From NCBI RefSeq assembly GCF_029814935.1, contig NZ_CP104582.1, positions 4,594,388 to 4,658,387 of the forward strand: 64,000 nucleotides of DNA. The letters are read 5' to 3'. Source of the DNA: Pseudomonas sp. GD03919 (GTDB taxonomy: Bacteria > Pseudomonadota > Gammaproteobacteria > Pseudomonadales > Pseudomonadaceae). How positions within the stretch are numbered: the stretch's first letter is position 1; every line of letters begins with the position of its first letter. Below are positions 9,317 to 18,258 of this stretch, piece after piece. The position numbers and the translations under genes were made by a program. Below the pieces are notes generated by a model. The model ran no database searches, was not told where the DNA came from, and saw nothing but the letters and a program-made list of their open reading frames with translations.

Positions 9317-9986
9317 CCACTGAAAAGTCCCCTGAGCTCCGAGCCTCTATCACGTGCTTCGCTGAATTGCATTTCCACAGCAAACTGCAGCTCCGGGCGA
9401 CAGCTGCATCGCACCCGCGTCAGGTCCCGCCCGATTCTGTTGAAAAAACCGTCGCGATTACTGTCCATGAAAGAAGGCGTTAGCAACGTTGAAATCTGGT
9501 TCGTTCAGCGACGGAGGCGCTGTCTTGGTTTTACGTAGCAACGCCAGTAATAAGTGGTTTTTGAGCTGCCGAAAAGCAAATATCTCTCAGAAACTGACCT
9601 TTTCAACAGAATCGGTCAAAATCGCACCACTGATGGCTTCCCGGTCAAAAGCAGACCTTTTCGCCACCGGCAGGCTCACAAAAAGATAAGGCATCAGTTC
9701 CTGCGATAGCTCTTTCCGGTAGGTATCAGGTAGTACGGTGCAAAAGGTGTGGTGTAGGTACCGCATTGGCAATCGCCACTAGTACCCAGAATCTGCTGCG
9801 GATGGGCTACTGAGCCACTGCCTCTAGCTGCCAGTCCCGGGGTTGCAACGCTCTCACCCTTCCAGTGGACGGTATAGTCCCTGCGTCAAACAAAGCGCTA
9901 GGTAGACTTTTTTCGAGATCACAGGCAGATTGCACTGGCGGCCATTAGCCATATTTCCCCATTTGATTGGATATCTGATTTTGAAC
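9317..9986. other. Intergenic region, no gene recognised
   Basis: 670 bp between the truncated STAND-like gene and the small-paralogue operon. Short open frames exist on both strands but none has a ribosome-binding site or recognisable composition. The last ~100 bp becomes AT-rich and must hold the promoter of the downstream four-gene operon, although I cannot point to a clear -35/-10 pair. Confidence 0.4.
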
Positions 9987-10244
9987 ATGGACCTTTCATA
10001 TTTACTAAGGATGAAGTTTGGTACAGCTCCAAACGAACCTACAGCATCTCAAGTGCGTTCTATTGCTCTTCATATAAAAAGACTACATGACAGCGGCGTA
10101 AGTGTCACGGCAGCTCATTGGGCGCAAGCGGTACAGACCAATTGCCCATCAGCTGGTCAATGGGCATATCGTGGAGTTGACAACAGCGATATAAGCACGT
10201 TGCTTGCGCTTGCCATAAAAATTGTAGAGTCGAGGGATGCATGA
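9987..10244 (+). CDS. Small paralogous protein 1 of a four-gene unknown operon
   Basis: An 85-residue protein that I do not recognise. ATG at 9987 was chosen because the alignment with the next two genes begins near it; upstream codons are unlike them. Its second half carries the pattern shared by all three paralogues: Pro followed about five residues later by hydrophobic-x-x-Ile, then a [C/A]Pxx block, then GVDNSDISTLLALAI. It looks all-helical and soluble. It overlaps gene 2 by 4 bp (ATGA), implying translational coupling. The base composition (about 45-48% GC) is much lower than that of the core genes, which suggests horizontal transfer. No function is assigned. Confidence 0.6.
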   Translation: MDLSYLLRMKFGTAPNEPTASQVRSIALHIKRLHDSGVSVTAAHWAQAVQTNCPSAGQWAYRGVDNSDISTLLALAIKIVESRDA

Positions 10245-10498
10245 TAGATCCAATATTAAAACAAGAAATCGAACGCGCCTCTGGTGTAAGAGAATGGAAT
10301 CCTAGTGAGGCTGATCTAATTCAAATCAGCAGAGAGATCGCACTACTAAAATCTCGCAAAAGTACGATCACCCGGAGCGATATTTCCGCAATTGTGGCAC
10401 TGCGCTGCCCTGGTGCTCGCTTCCATGTCACAGCCGGAGTTGATAACAGAGACATCACCTCACTTCTTACTATGGCAATGCGGCAAACTAGAAGGTAG
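10241..10498 (+). CDS. Small paralogous protein 2 of a four-gene unknown operon
   Basis: An 85-residue protein whose ATG overlaps the stop of gene 1. It contains WNPSEADLIQISREI (about residues 19-33), ITRSDISAIVALRCPGARF and GVDNRDITSLLTMAM, aligning without gaps to gene 3 from the Trp to the C-terminal TR[RK]. The shared features are W-x-P-S, Ile/Leu at helix positions, a CP or AP turn and a closing GVDN/GIDQ-x-DI-x-x-LL helix. No signal peptide or membrane segment is present. Three tandem copies suggest adaptor or death-fold-like modules that assemble with each other, but this is inference. Confidence 0.65.
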   Translation: MIDPILKQEIERASGVREWNPSEADLIQISREIALLKSRKSTITRSDISAIVALRCPGARFHVTAGVDNRDITSLLTMAMRQTRR

Positions 10499-10504
10499 AC
10501 ACGA

Positions 10505-10762
10505 ATGGAAGATCTTAAGCAATGGAAAGAAATACTAGAGAGTATTTGTGAAATAATTAAGTGGCACCCGTCCGACGAGGTGCTCTTGAGAATCAAGCGG
10601 GATCTCCGCAGAGCTGCGGAAAAAGGCAGCTTAACAGAAGAAGAGGTTCGTAAGTCTGTCGCCGAGCATGCGCCAAATGCCCTCTATAAAGCCTTTGAAG
10701 GCATTGACCAAGCCGATATTCAAGCTCTACTCGCCATTGCGGTGAAACTGACGAGAAAATAG
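10505..10762 (+). CDS. Small paralogous protein 3 of a four-gene unknown operon
   Basis: An 85-residue protein starting 6 bp after gene 2. WHPSDEVLLRIKRDLRR, LTEEEVRKSVAEHAPNALY and GIDQADIQALLAIAV correspond block by block to gene 2, ending TRK against TRR. It is the most charged of the three copies. The copies are diverged (perhaps 25-35% identical by eye), so the duplication is old and all three have probably been kept by selection. It is followed after only 3 bp by the membrane-protein gene, so all four are one transcription unit. Confidence 0.65.
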   Translation: MEDLKQWKEILESICEIIKWHPSDEVLLRIKRDLRRAAEKGSLTEEEVRKSVAEHAPNALYKAFEGIDQADIQALLAIAVKLTRK

Positions 10763-10765
10763 ATT

Positions 10766-11578
10766 TTGAGCACCACTCAAGAACAAGACGTTGTTGCAGC
10801 CAAAGAACGAGCGCAAGCCCTTAAGGATGGCTATCTTGGTGCGTTGAGCCACTTCATTGAAGTCTCCGACCGGAATAAAGATAGGAATAAATCGGAAGAA
10901 CAACGTGCCTTGCTAGCAGCCCAGCAGAAGATTACCGCTTACTTTAATTTTTATGAAGAATTTGTTGGGAACAGCAATCTTCTTGGTGCTCATGAAAACA
11001 CGCTTTGGGCGCAAGGCTTTGCAGAGGACTGCTTGGCGGTACTTAGCATAATGCCTCAAACATATGAATGGCTTAAAAAAGGATTTGATGATCTAGAGCT
11101 CGGACTGGATCCTAGACCCACTGGAGCGGCCTATGCGAACATGCAAAGGATGTGCATTAAATATCTGAAAGATGAGCTCACCAAACCTGTCTTTCAGTCA
11201 TTTGAAAGCTCAGGATTGCCCGTCTATGGTTTTTGCAATAAGGAGCGTTTTGCATTGAGCAATTCTTCACGAATTATCTTTGCCTTTACATTTGGAATCG
11301 TATTTATACTGATTCTACTGGGCGTGGTTCTATTTAACCCTAACCCCTCCCCTTTCCAGCAGTTTGTCCTCAGACTAATTGCAGCTCTGGCTGCAGGGGG
11401 CGTTGTGGTAATGCTACCTGGGTTTATTGAGCTTAAACTCGGGAAGTGGCTCAGGGCGGGTGGTGCTGTAGCCGTGTTTGTTTTGGTTTATAAATCAAGC
11501 CCCAGCATAATCGAACAGCCTGAAGGTCAAATCCCTCCCGCAGTAGAGCGGGCCGCTATCTCAACGCCAAAAATGTAG
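10766..11578 (+). CDS. Membrane protein closing the small-paralogue operon
   Basis: A 270-residue protein read from a TTG at 10766, 3 bp after the preceding stop; no ATG is available until well inside, so coupling to gene 3 is likely. Residues 1-165 are soluble and charged (YFNFYEEFVGN, LAVLSIMPQTYEWLKKGFDDLE). Three hydrophobic segments follow at about 172-194 (IIFAFTFGIVFILILLGVVLF), 204-224 and 235-250. Between the last two lies LPGFIELKLGKWLRAGGAVA, a motif I recall from the C-termini of varied bacterial membrane proteins in conflict-system neighbourhoods. A membrane effector driven by the soluble small proteins would fit, but this is a hypothesis. No enzyme motif is visible. Confidence 0.6.
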   Translation: MSTTQEQDVVAAKERAQALKDGYLGALSHFIEVSDRNKDRNKSEEQRALLAAQQKITAYFNFYEEFVGNSNLLGAHENTLWAQGFAEDCLAVLSIMPQTYEWLKKGFDDLELGLDPRPTGAAYANMQRMCIKYLKDELTKPVFQSFESSGLPVYGFCNKERFALSNSSRIIFAFTFGIVFILILLGVVLFNPNPSPFQQFVLRLIAALAAGGVVVMLPGFIELKLGKWLRAGGAVAVFVLVYKSSPSIIEQPEGQIPPAVERAAISTPKM

Positions 11579-12134
11579 ACCACGCTGCGAATTTCGCGGC
11601 GAAATTGAATTTATACAATCGAAAACCTGTCTCGAAAAAGAGCTCTCAATTGAGCGCTTGAGGAGGCCATAGGATTAGCCGCAGTTGGTTTAATTCTTCT
11701 CGTCGCGCAGAAAGCTGGCAGCTATACGGGGTCAACTATCTGAAACACCTAGAGAACCGAAACCGCCTGCTACGCAAACTGGAATTTCTTGGTGATCGGA
11801 TTATTGACTTGGCGAAGTCGATTTCCGTTTAGAAGACACTTTCAGCCCAGCATCCAATGCGAGGTACATCTGCTCCGACACCAACACCCACAGTGTTATA
11901 GGATGGCCGGAAGATATCGACCTCATTCACTTCATTCGGCATCTGAACGGTCGTTTTGGTTTAGAGGTTTGGTCACATCGGCGTCGTCAACCAAATCGCC
12001 GTTCTTTTTGGGATGCTTCACGAATTCCGTGAAGAACCTTTTTAGCGTACCGTGGCGGCTACGCCACTACTAGGTAACTCGGTGCTGGGGGGAATATGGG
12101 CCTGCTGCTGAGCCTTCTAGGATGACCATTACTC
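11579..12134. other. Intergenic region with a possible decayed gene fragment
   Basis: 556 bp between the unknown operon and Hachiman. From about 11673 to 11832 the plus strand can be read as a protein-like stretch (SWQLYGVNYLKHLENRNRLL and following) with no start codon, preceded by a TGA in the same frame, so it is probably a remnant. Nothing else is recognisable. The final ~60 bp should hold the hamA ribosome-binding site and promoter. Confidence 0.35.
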
Positions 12135-12929
12135 ATGGATGATCTCGGTTTCGACTTCAGTAATGCTGTTCCGTGGTTCCCACATGAACAGGAGCAGCCG
12201 TACGTGCTGGTCAGGATGACTGCCCAGCAGGTGGCGCTCCTGGAGGAGGCCATGGCCGAGCCGTTGCGCCGATGCTACATCACCGATGAGGTGCTTCAGG
12301 CTGCTGCGGATCGCCATGGTCTCACCCTTTCCGATGTTTTGGCTGGAAAGCTCCCGGATGCCGGGGCAACCATGGCTGGGGATTTCGGCGAGGTGCTCGG
12401 CTACTTTTACCAGTCAGCCATGGAGTATCCGGGAAACGCCATAGGCCCCAAGAAATGGCGGCTCAAGCAGGACAGAACCAAACCGGCGCCCAAGTCGGAT
12501 GTCATTCACTTCCTCATGCCCCAACGTCCTGCCGCCAGTGCTGCTGACCAAGTTCTTTGCTCTGAGGTAAAGGTCAAATCTACTTCCGCCTCCTCCGATC
12601 CAATCGGCTCTGCAATCACAGACTGCGCAAAAGATCGCACCAGTCGGCTCGCGAGCACATTGGTGTGGCTACGTGAGCGTGCCATGACTGAGGATCTCGG
12701 TGACGTCGACATTCCGCTTCTCAACCGGTTTATCAACGCAGTTGATCATCCGCCTGCTTCTCGGCGATACAGAGCTGTCGCTGTCATCTGTGAGAGTTTT
12801 GTTACTGCTGAACTCAGCAATGCGCCTACCACGGCCAGTGACGATTACACACTCGTCGTGATCTCAGTGCCGAATCTGCATACCACCTACAACGCGGTCT
12901 TTGAAGCCGCGCGAGCGTCGGTACGCTGA
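12135..12929 (+). CDS. hamA: Hachiman defence nuclease HamA (DUF1837)
   Basis: A 264-residue protein of the HamA/DUF1837 family, the nuclease subunit of the Hachiman anti-phage system. A PD-(D/E)xK-type metal site can be read: Glu86 in GDFGEVLGYFY, Asp122 in KSDVIHFL, and Glu144-x-Lys146 in SEVKVKS. In characterised Hachiman, HamA is a DNase held inactive in a complex with the helicase HamB and released when HamB unwinds damaged DNA. All expected catalytic residues are present. Its stop lies one base before the hamB start, so the two are translated together. GC content is below that of the core genes, consistent with island DNA. Confidence 0.85.
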   Translation: MDDLGFDFSNAVPWFPHEQEQPYVLVRMTAQQVALLEEAMAEPLRRCYITDEVLQAAADRHGLTLSDVLAGKLPDAGATMAGDFGEVLGYFYQSAMEYPGNAIGPKKWRLKQDRTKPAPKSDVIHFLMPQRPAASAADQVLCSEVKVKSTSASSDPIGSAITDCAKDRTSRLASTLVWLRERAMTEDLGDVDIPLLNRFINAVDHPPASRRYRAVAVICESFVTAELSNAPTTASDDYTLVVISVPNLHTTYNAVFEAARASVR

Positions 12930-12930
12930 T

Positions 12931-15915
12931 ATGAGAGCTTCCCTTCAGACTTGGATCAATGACGCAGACATGGCCCGGCACCTGGGTCAGTTTTCCGTAG
13001 CAGCATTGCCCCTCGAGCTCGCCCAGATCGGGAGTCGCCTAGCAGACTATTACATCTCGCTAGTAGGAGAACTGTTCGACGGAATCCACTCCATGGATAC
13101 CCCCAGCGACGACTGGGCGCAGTTAGGAAATGCCTTTCTCCAGTTTTCGAAAGAGACACCCGCCGAGCAACTTGAAGCGTTGGGTATCTCGAAGGATGAA
13201 GCAGCGTTGTTTGCAGCTGCAGCTTTCTACTTTGGAGACTTTCCAGCGTCCGCCTGCCTGGCCATGCGGCAGTCAGCTCGGCCATCTGATCCACAGAGCT
13301 CATGGGCTGCGTGCTATGACTTCCTGGCTCGTCCGAGCAACCTGGGCTCCCAAACTGCAATCGACGTGCAAGAACACCTTCGAAGTGGGGACTTGGTCGG
13401 TCTTAGCGACAAAGTAGAGGCGAGCACTACCGCAGCGCAGAATGCGTTGGCGGATGGACCGGATGTATGGGTGGCAGCGGCCTTGCTCAACCGACTATTG
13501 GCCCGCTTCGAGAGATCGAATATTCGGGCTGTGCTGCCGGAGGGAAAAACTGCCTTCTGGACCCCTCTTATCAATTCCTTTATTGATCGTAAACCATCGA
13601 CTTGGGAATTCTTTCCCTCTCAGATACAGGCCATCGAGAGAGGATTGCTGGGCAACGCCGAGAGCTATTCGCTACAGATGCCAACAGGGGCTGGCAAAAC
13701 CACGCTCTGCGAGACTCTGCTGTATTGGCACCTGAAGCGAAATCCGACCCATGTCGCGATCATGATGGTGCCGTACCGATCTCTGGCTTCGGAACTCCGA
13801 AACTCTCTGGTGCGTCAGCTGAACCGATTGGGGATAGCGGCGCGCTGTGCCTATGGCGGCACGATTCCATCGGGAGACGAAGTGCATGGCCTTGATCACA
13901 TCAATGCGCTGATCGCGACCCCTGAGTCGCTGTCCGGAATACTCAGTGCTGACCCAGCATTCGCCCAGCGGATATCTTTGGTCATTTGCGATGAAGGGCA
14001 TTTGCTCGACAGCTCGGGTAGGGGTATTGGCCTGGAGCTGCTATTGGCGCGGATGAAAGCACGCCTGGCTAATCCGATCCGTTTCGTGTTCATGTCTGCC
14101 ATCATTCCGAACATCGAAGAAATCAACGCATGGCTTGGCGGCGACGAGAATACTGTCATTAGAAGTACCTATCGACCGGCTATCGCTGAATTTTCCGTTC
14201 TTCGATCCTCCGGTACCGGGGTAAACAAGTCCGTACGTCTTGACATGCATCCGCATGCTCAGCAGCGGCACTACGCGATCCATGGATTCTTGGATCGGAG
14301 CAGCTTTCAGTACGTGAATCCCCAAACGGGACGCACAAAGACCTACACCTTCACGTCAACCAAGACGCTGGCCGTGGGCGCTGCGAGAAAGGTGTTGTCG
14401 ATGGGAACGACGGCGATTTTCGCCGCTAACAAGCGTGGTAACCAAGGTGCGATCGGCTTAGCGGAGGAGCTCATCAAGCAGCTCGAGTGCCCGCTACCAT
14501 TACCCAGGCCTGTAGATTATGCGGATATCGAAACACTCCGGACACGCGTTGATTATCTCGAAACTGAATTCGGTGCAGGTTGGATCGGCGCGATGTCGCT
14601 GCGCAATGGTGCTGTACTGCACCACGGTGATATCCCTCAAGAGACACGAGAGGTTTTGGAGCAGCTCTTGCGGGAGCGGCGTATCCAACTGGTCATCTGT
14701 ACCAGCACCCTTGCGGAGGGGGTAAATCTACCGATCCGCTCGCTTGTTCTTTATTCGGTTCAGCGACGCGTTGGCAGCGGACAGCCGGAGAACATGCTAG
14801 CCCGTGACATCAAGAACCTGGTTGGCCGAGCCGGTCGTGCCGGCGCGAATACCAGAGGCTTGGTTATCTGCGCAAATCCCGATCAGTGGTGGCTAGTTCA
14901 GCCCGTCGCCACTGCTGGTGCAGGAGAGCCGGTGAGAGGCTCACTGCGTAACTTGATCGAAAATCTAGAGACATTCCTGAGATCACAAAATCTCGCTCTC
15001 GATAACCAATTCTTGGAGTACCAAGCTGTCATTCATCCGCTAATTGATGGGGTGGATGCAACGCTTATCGAGTTGATTGCGGATGAGATCGGAGATGCTG
15101 AGTTTCTGAGGCAGGCTGCCGACCTGTCTGACCATACTTTCGCGGCCCATCAGCTTCCCCCCGGCTCCGCCGTTACGCTGCGTAAAGTGTTTGAGTTACG
15201 AGCCCAGCGCATGATCGCACTGAGGGCCGATGGCAAGATCGCCTGGCTGCGAGATACTGGAGCCAAGGTGCGCCTTCTGGACTTCGTCGAACAGGTTCTG
15301 CTGCCAAGCAGGGTGGACTGGATGAGCCCTGTCGATCCCGTGTCAGACGAGCTTGTGTCGACGATTCTGGAGTGGGCCTGGCAAGATAGAGAGCTCAAGG
15401 AAGACGTGCGTGTGGCATTCCGACTAGACGATGGCCAGGATCCTGATAGCGTGAAGCTCAGTTTCTTCGAAATCATTCGGCAGTGGCTACATGGCGCAAC
15501 GTTTGCGCAGATCGCCCAATCAACGCAGATTGATGTAGACGACATCTTGGGAATCCATACTCGTGCGATCACCTATGCGTTACAAACACTGGTCGAGCAG
15601 GGCATCTCACTCCTTTCTCGACTATTGCTTGAACGCGGCATTGAGGTGAACGAAGGGGTGCCGGCATTCATCGAGCATCTAAAATTCGGTGCCCCCTCAA
15701 GTATCGGAGTTTTGCTTGCGAATGCGGGGGTGCGGCATCGAAAAGCTTATGTCGAATTGGGTAATGCGATGCGGAGTCTCGCCATTCCGATCAACTCAGC
15801 GAATGCCAAGTCAGTAGCGTTGCAGTCGCTTGAAGCTCACTCAGAAGCATGGCGTGACGCGTTGGGTGAATTCGTTTTCTCCAACACCCTGACCGATGTC
15901 GGCAGAGTCGATTGA
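12931..15915 (+). CDS. hamB: Hachiman defence helicase HamB
   Basis: A 994-residue superfamily 2 helicase. ATG at 12931 was chosen over an in-frame TTG at 12901 because the latter lies inside hamA. Motif I is MPTGAGKTTLCETLL (about residue 249), motif II is DEGH (about 354) rather than DEAH, and motif VI is NLVGRAGRAGANTRG (about 630), preceded by TSTLAEGVNLPIRS. This layout resembles Ski2/Hel308-like helicases, the group of HamB. The long C-terminal part (~350 residues) has no motif I can name. It acts with HamA by sensing damaged or unusual DNA and triggering HamA-mediated DNA destruction. The frame is intact, so the system should be functional. Confidence 0.87.
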   Translation: MRASLQTWINDADMARHLGQFSVAALPLELAQIGSRLADYYISLVGELFDGIHSMDTPSDDWAQLGNAFLQFSKETPAEQLEALGISKDEAALFAAAAFYFGDFPASACLAMRQSARPSDPQSSWAACYDFLARPSNLGSQTAIDVQEHLRSGDLVGLSDKVEASTTAAQNALADGPDVWVAAALLNRLLARFERSNIRAVLPEGKTAFWTPLINSFIDRKPSTWEFFPSQIQAIERGLLGNAESYSLQMPTGAGKTTLCETLLYWHLKRNPTHVAIMMVPYRSLASELRNSLVRQLNRLGIAARCAYGGTIPSGDEVHGLDHINALIATPESLSGILSADPAFAQRISLVICDEGHLLDSSGRGIGLELLLARMKARLANPIRFVFMSAIIPNIEEINAWLGGDENTVIRSTYRPAIAEFSVLRSSGTGVNKSVRLDMHPHAQQRHYAIHGFLDRSSFQYVNPQTGRTKTYTFTSTKTLAVGAARKVLSMGTTAIFAANKRGNQGAIGLAEELIKQLECPLPLPRPVDYADIETLRTRVDYLETEFGAGWIGAMSLRNGAVLHHGDIPQETREVLEQLLRERRIQLVICTSTLAEGVNLPIRSLVLYSVQRRVGSGQPENMLARDIKNLVGRAGRAGANTRGLVICANPDQWWLVQPVATAGAGEPVRGSLRNLIENLETFLRSQNLALDNQFLEYQAVIHPLIDGVDATLIELIADEIGDAEFLRQAADLSDHTFAAHQLPPGSAVTLRKVFELRAQRMIALRADGKIAWLRDTGAKVRLLDFVEQVLLPSRVDWMSPVDPVSDELVSTILEWAWQDRELKEDVRVAFRLDDGQDPDSVKLSFFEIIRQWLHGATFAQIAQSTQIDVDDILGIHTRAITYALQTLVEQGISLLSRLLLERGIEVNEGVPAFIEHLKFGAPSSIGVLLANAGVRHRKAYVELGNAMRSLAIPINSANAKSVALQSLEAHSEAWRDALGEFVFSNTLTDVGRVD

Positions 15916-15930
15916 GTGCATGTCAAGAGA

Positions 15931-16245
15931 TCAGGCCGCTGAGCTACCACCGTCATTGAAAAAATCATCGCGATCAACGCGCCCGAAATCGCTGATTTCT
16001 TGCTCCTCATCGCTGAACATAAAGTTCACCATGCGCTCTCGTTTGAGGCCGGAAATCGTCCTGAAAAAGCAGGGCTCGCAAAGATGGACTTCGTAGCGCT
16101 CGCCATCATGAGCCGAACCATAACCCCAGCTGGCGCGCAGAGTGCCGAATTGCAACCCATACCCTTCCACACGCGTGCTGTCGCCACAAACGTCGCACAG
16201 TACATCACTGACCGATTCGGTCTGTTCCATTGCTGTGGTCTTCAT
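15931..16245 (-). CDS. Small protein with two CxxC knuckles
   Basis: A 104-residue protein convergent with hamB, ending 15 bp from it. The ATG at 16245 has a strong ribosome-binding site (GGGAGG, 6-7 bp upstream). Two pairs of cysteines, CDVC (near residue 20) and CEPC (near residue 57), could form one zinc site. The C-terminal third is very acidic (FSDEEQEISDF, DRDDFFND). I do not know the family. It may be a passenger in the island or an accessory regulator; its opposite orientation argues against it being a Hachiman subunit. Confidence 0.6.
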   Translation of the reverse strand: MKTTAMEQTESVSDVLCDVCGDSTRVEGYGLQFGTLRASWGYGSAHDGERYEVHLCEPCFFRTISGLKRERMVNFMFSDEEQEISDFGRVDRDDFFNDGGSSAA

Positions 16246-16261
16246 TAGCAACCTCCCACCT

Positions 16262-16279
16262 GAATACAGGTCTGTATTC
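16262..16279. promoter_or_regulatory. Inverted repeat upstream of the CxxC gene
   Basis: GAATACAG-GT-CTGTATTC, 8-bp perfect arms 2 bp apart, 17 bp upstream of the CxxC protein's start and covering the place where its promoter should be. It could be an operator. It does not fit the Pseudomonas LexA box (CTG-N10-CAG) exactly. Confidence 0.4.
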
Positions 16280-16624
16280 GTCTAACCAGCACCGATGCTT
16301 CTTCTGGACCTTAGCTCTAGAACCGTAATAAGCCTGCCTGCGCTTCGGAGCAAAGGCAGACTGCAGTTCTCAGCCCGCCTGGATCGGTAGCGCCGTTAGC
16401 CGATTTAGCGGCCACCTCAGGCACCTGCGCTGCTCCAAGCTTGAAATTTTCCGTTCCGAAACTGCAGCCATGATGCAGGCGGGTTTCGACTCTGCTGAAG
16501 CTATGACCGTAGCCTAGCTTGCGGATTCCACGCCATTCGGACACTCAGCCCACGCTGATCCGGACACCTGTTCCACGATCATTCGGACAGGCAGTCGGAG
16601 CGCAGCGACGCAGAGGTGGCATTG
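16280..16624. other. Intergenic region and IS21 end
   Basis: 345 bp between the CxxC gene promoter and istB. The left ~235 bp shows no gene that I can support. The right part is the end of the IS21-family element: three imperfect ~24-bp direct repeats between about 16520 and 16586, each containing (T)TCCACG..ATTCGGACA or a close variant (CCCACGCTGATCCGGACA), as IS21 elements carry for transposase binding. Confidence 0.6.
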
Positions 16625-17380
16625 TTAGTCTGAGGTGTCCGGCGTCGTCAATTTCTTCGCTCGCTTGCGCATTGATTCGCCCTTGAGATTGATCCGGTAA
16701 GCGTTGTGCACCAGGCGGTCGAGGATGGCATCGGCCAAGGTCGGATCGCCGATCAATTCGTGCCAATTGTCCACCGGCATCTGGCTGGTCACGATGGTTG
16801 AGCGCTGGCCGTAGCGGTCGTCCAACAGTTCCAGCATGTCGCGCCGTTGCTCGGCGGTGAACGGGGCCAGGCCCCAGTCGTCGAGGATCAGTAGGTCGGT
16901 CTTGGCGTAGCTGCCCATCAGTTTGACGCAGCGCCCATCGCCGTGGGCCAGACCCAGCTCTTCCAGCAGGCGCGGCAGGCGCAGGTAACGCACGCTGTAG
17001 CCGTCCCGGCAGGCCTTGTGAGCCAGGGCGCAGGCCAGCCAGGTTTTGCCGACGCCGGTGGGGCCGCCGATGATCAGGTTGAGGCCGTCGCGTAGCCACT
17101 GTCCGCTGCTCAGTTGCAGGATCAGTGCCTTGTCCAGCCCGCGTGGGCTACGGTAGTCGAGGTCTTCGAGGCAGGCGTTGTGGCGCAGCCGGGCATGCCG
17201 CAGGCGGCTGCTCAGGCGCTTGTCGTCGCGCTCGGTCAGCTCGCGGTCGACCAGCAGGCCGAGGCGTTCCTCGAAGCTCAGGCTGTCGATGCCCGGGGTT
17301 TTCAGTTGCTCGGCGAGGGCCTTGAGCATGCCGTGCAGGCGCAGGGTCTGGAGCTTGTCCAGGGTCGGATGGGGCAGCAT
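16625..17380 (-). CDS. istB: IS21-family helper ATPase IstB
   Basis: A 251-residue AAA+ protein that activates the IstA transposase. The start MLPHPTLDKLQTLRLHGMLK at 17380 is the usual IstB N-terminus. Walker A is GGPTGVGKTWLACALAHKA and Walker B is DLLILDDWGL; sensor region IVTSQMPVDNWHELIGD and the tail LVHNAYRINLKGESMRK are typical. It lies 17 bp downstream of the istA remnant. Complete and probably still expressed if a promoter remains, but without IstA it cannot move the element. Confidence 0.93.
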   Translation of the reverse strand: MLPHPTLDKLQTLRLHGMLKALAEQLKTPGIDSLSFEERLGLLVDRELTERDDKRLSSRLRHARLRHNACLEDLDYRSPRGLDKALILQLSSGQWLRDGLNLIIGGPTGVGKTWLACALAHKACRDGYSVRYLRLPRLLEELGLAHGDGRCVKLMGSYAKTDLLILDDWGLAPFTAEQRRDMLELLDDRYGQRSTIVTSQMPVDNWHELIGDPTLADAILDRLVHNAYRINLKGESMRKRAKKLTTPDTSD

Positions 17381-17397
17381 GGTGGGATTCCTTGGGG

Positions 17398-18258
17398 TCA
17401 GTGGTAGTAGCCGGGGCCACGCAGGTTGGCGTGGTCGTCCGGCAACAGCGGCAGGTTGGCTTGAGCCAATGGCAGGTTTTCCAGACCCTGGCGCAGGATC
17501 GATTCGAGGCTTTTGTAGCTGCACGCGCCGAGGCTGATCGCGCGACGGCAGGCCAACTCCAGGCGCGCCTCACCGTGGGTTTTACCCAAGCGCAGGATGC
17601 CCAGGCAGGCCCGGTAGCCATGAGTCGGATGGATGCGGCGTTCGAGGATGTGGCCGATCACGCCGGCCGTGTTCGGCCCGGTCTGCTCGGCCCAGCGAAT
17701 CAGCCGTTGCGGCGTCCACTCGGCATGCTCGCGATGGCTCTTGGGCATGTGCTCGGTCTGCGTGCTGTGCCGGCCTTTGTGCAACGAGCGCAGGTGGCTG
17801 GCCACCCGCTGGTTGGCGTGGAAGCACTCGACGGTGCGCGCCGTCAGGCGCACCTCCAGTTGCTTCTTCACCAACTGATAGGGCACCGAGTAGTAATGGC
17901 CGTCGACCTCAACGTGATAGTCGATGTGCACCCGCGCTTTCTTCCACTCGGCATAGACGTAGGGTTGCTCTGGCAATGGGCGTAGCGCTGGTCGATCCAG
18001 GGCTTCGAAGGCCGACTGCCGGGAGCCCGGCAGCTTGCGAAACGGGCGGCGATTGAGCCGCTCCAGCAACCCGGCGATAGCGCTGTTGAGTTCGTCCAGG
18101 GAGAAGAACTGGCGGTTGCGCAGGGCGGCGAGGATCCAGCGTTCAACCACCTGCACGCCGACCTCGGCCTTGGCCTTGTCGCGCGGTTTACGTGCCCGCG
18201 CAGGCACCACCGCCACGCCATAGTGCTCGGCCAGATCGCGGTAGCTCGGGTTGATATC
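17398..18258 (-). pseudogene. istA: IstA transposase, C-terminal remnant
   Basis: 287 codons in frame from the Tn3 junction at 18258 to the stop. The fragment begins [20 protein letters not shown], continues [20 protein letters not shown] (the end of the integrase core, where the last catalytic Glu lies) and includes the [20 protein letters not shown] domain typical of IS21 transposases. The N-terminal helix-turn-helix and the first two catalytic aspartates (about 200-230 residues) are missing. Non-functional. Confidence 0.9.

Larger units (their letters stand above)
16519..18258 (-). mobile_element. IS21-family element, istA end removed
   Basis: The istB end is complete with its multiple terminal repeats (start near 16519), while the istA end is missing: the coding sequence stops at 18258, exactly where the 38-bp Tn3-family inverted repeat begins. 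The element was therefore present first and a Tn3-family transposon landed in istA. The rest of istA is not found on the far side of that transposon (right of 32980), so a later rearrangement removed it. Confidence 0.8.

Noticed and set aside
11789..12073. A 94-codon open frame in the gap before hamA
   Set aside because: No ribosome-binding site, Arg/His/Ser-rich composition and overlap with the decayed fragment; likely chance.
16262..16279. LexA box upstream of the CxxC gene
   Set aside because: The repeat is GAATACAG-GT-CTGTATTC, without the CTG-N10-CAG spacing of Pseudomonas LexA sites.
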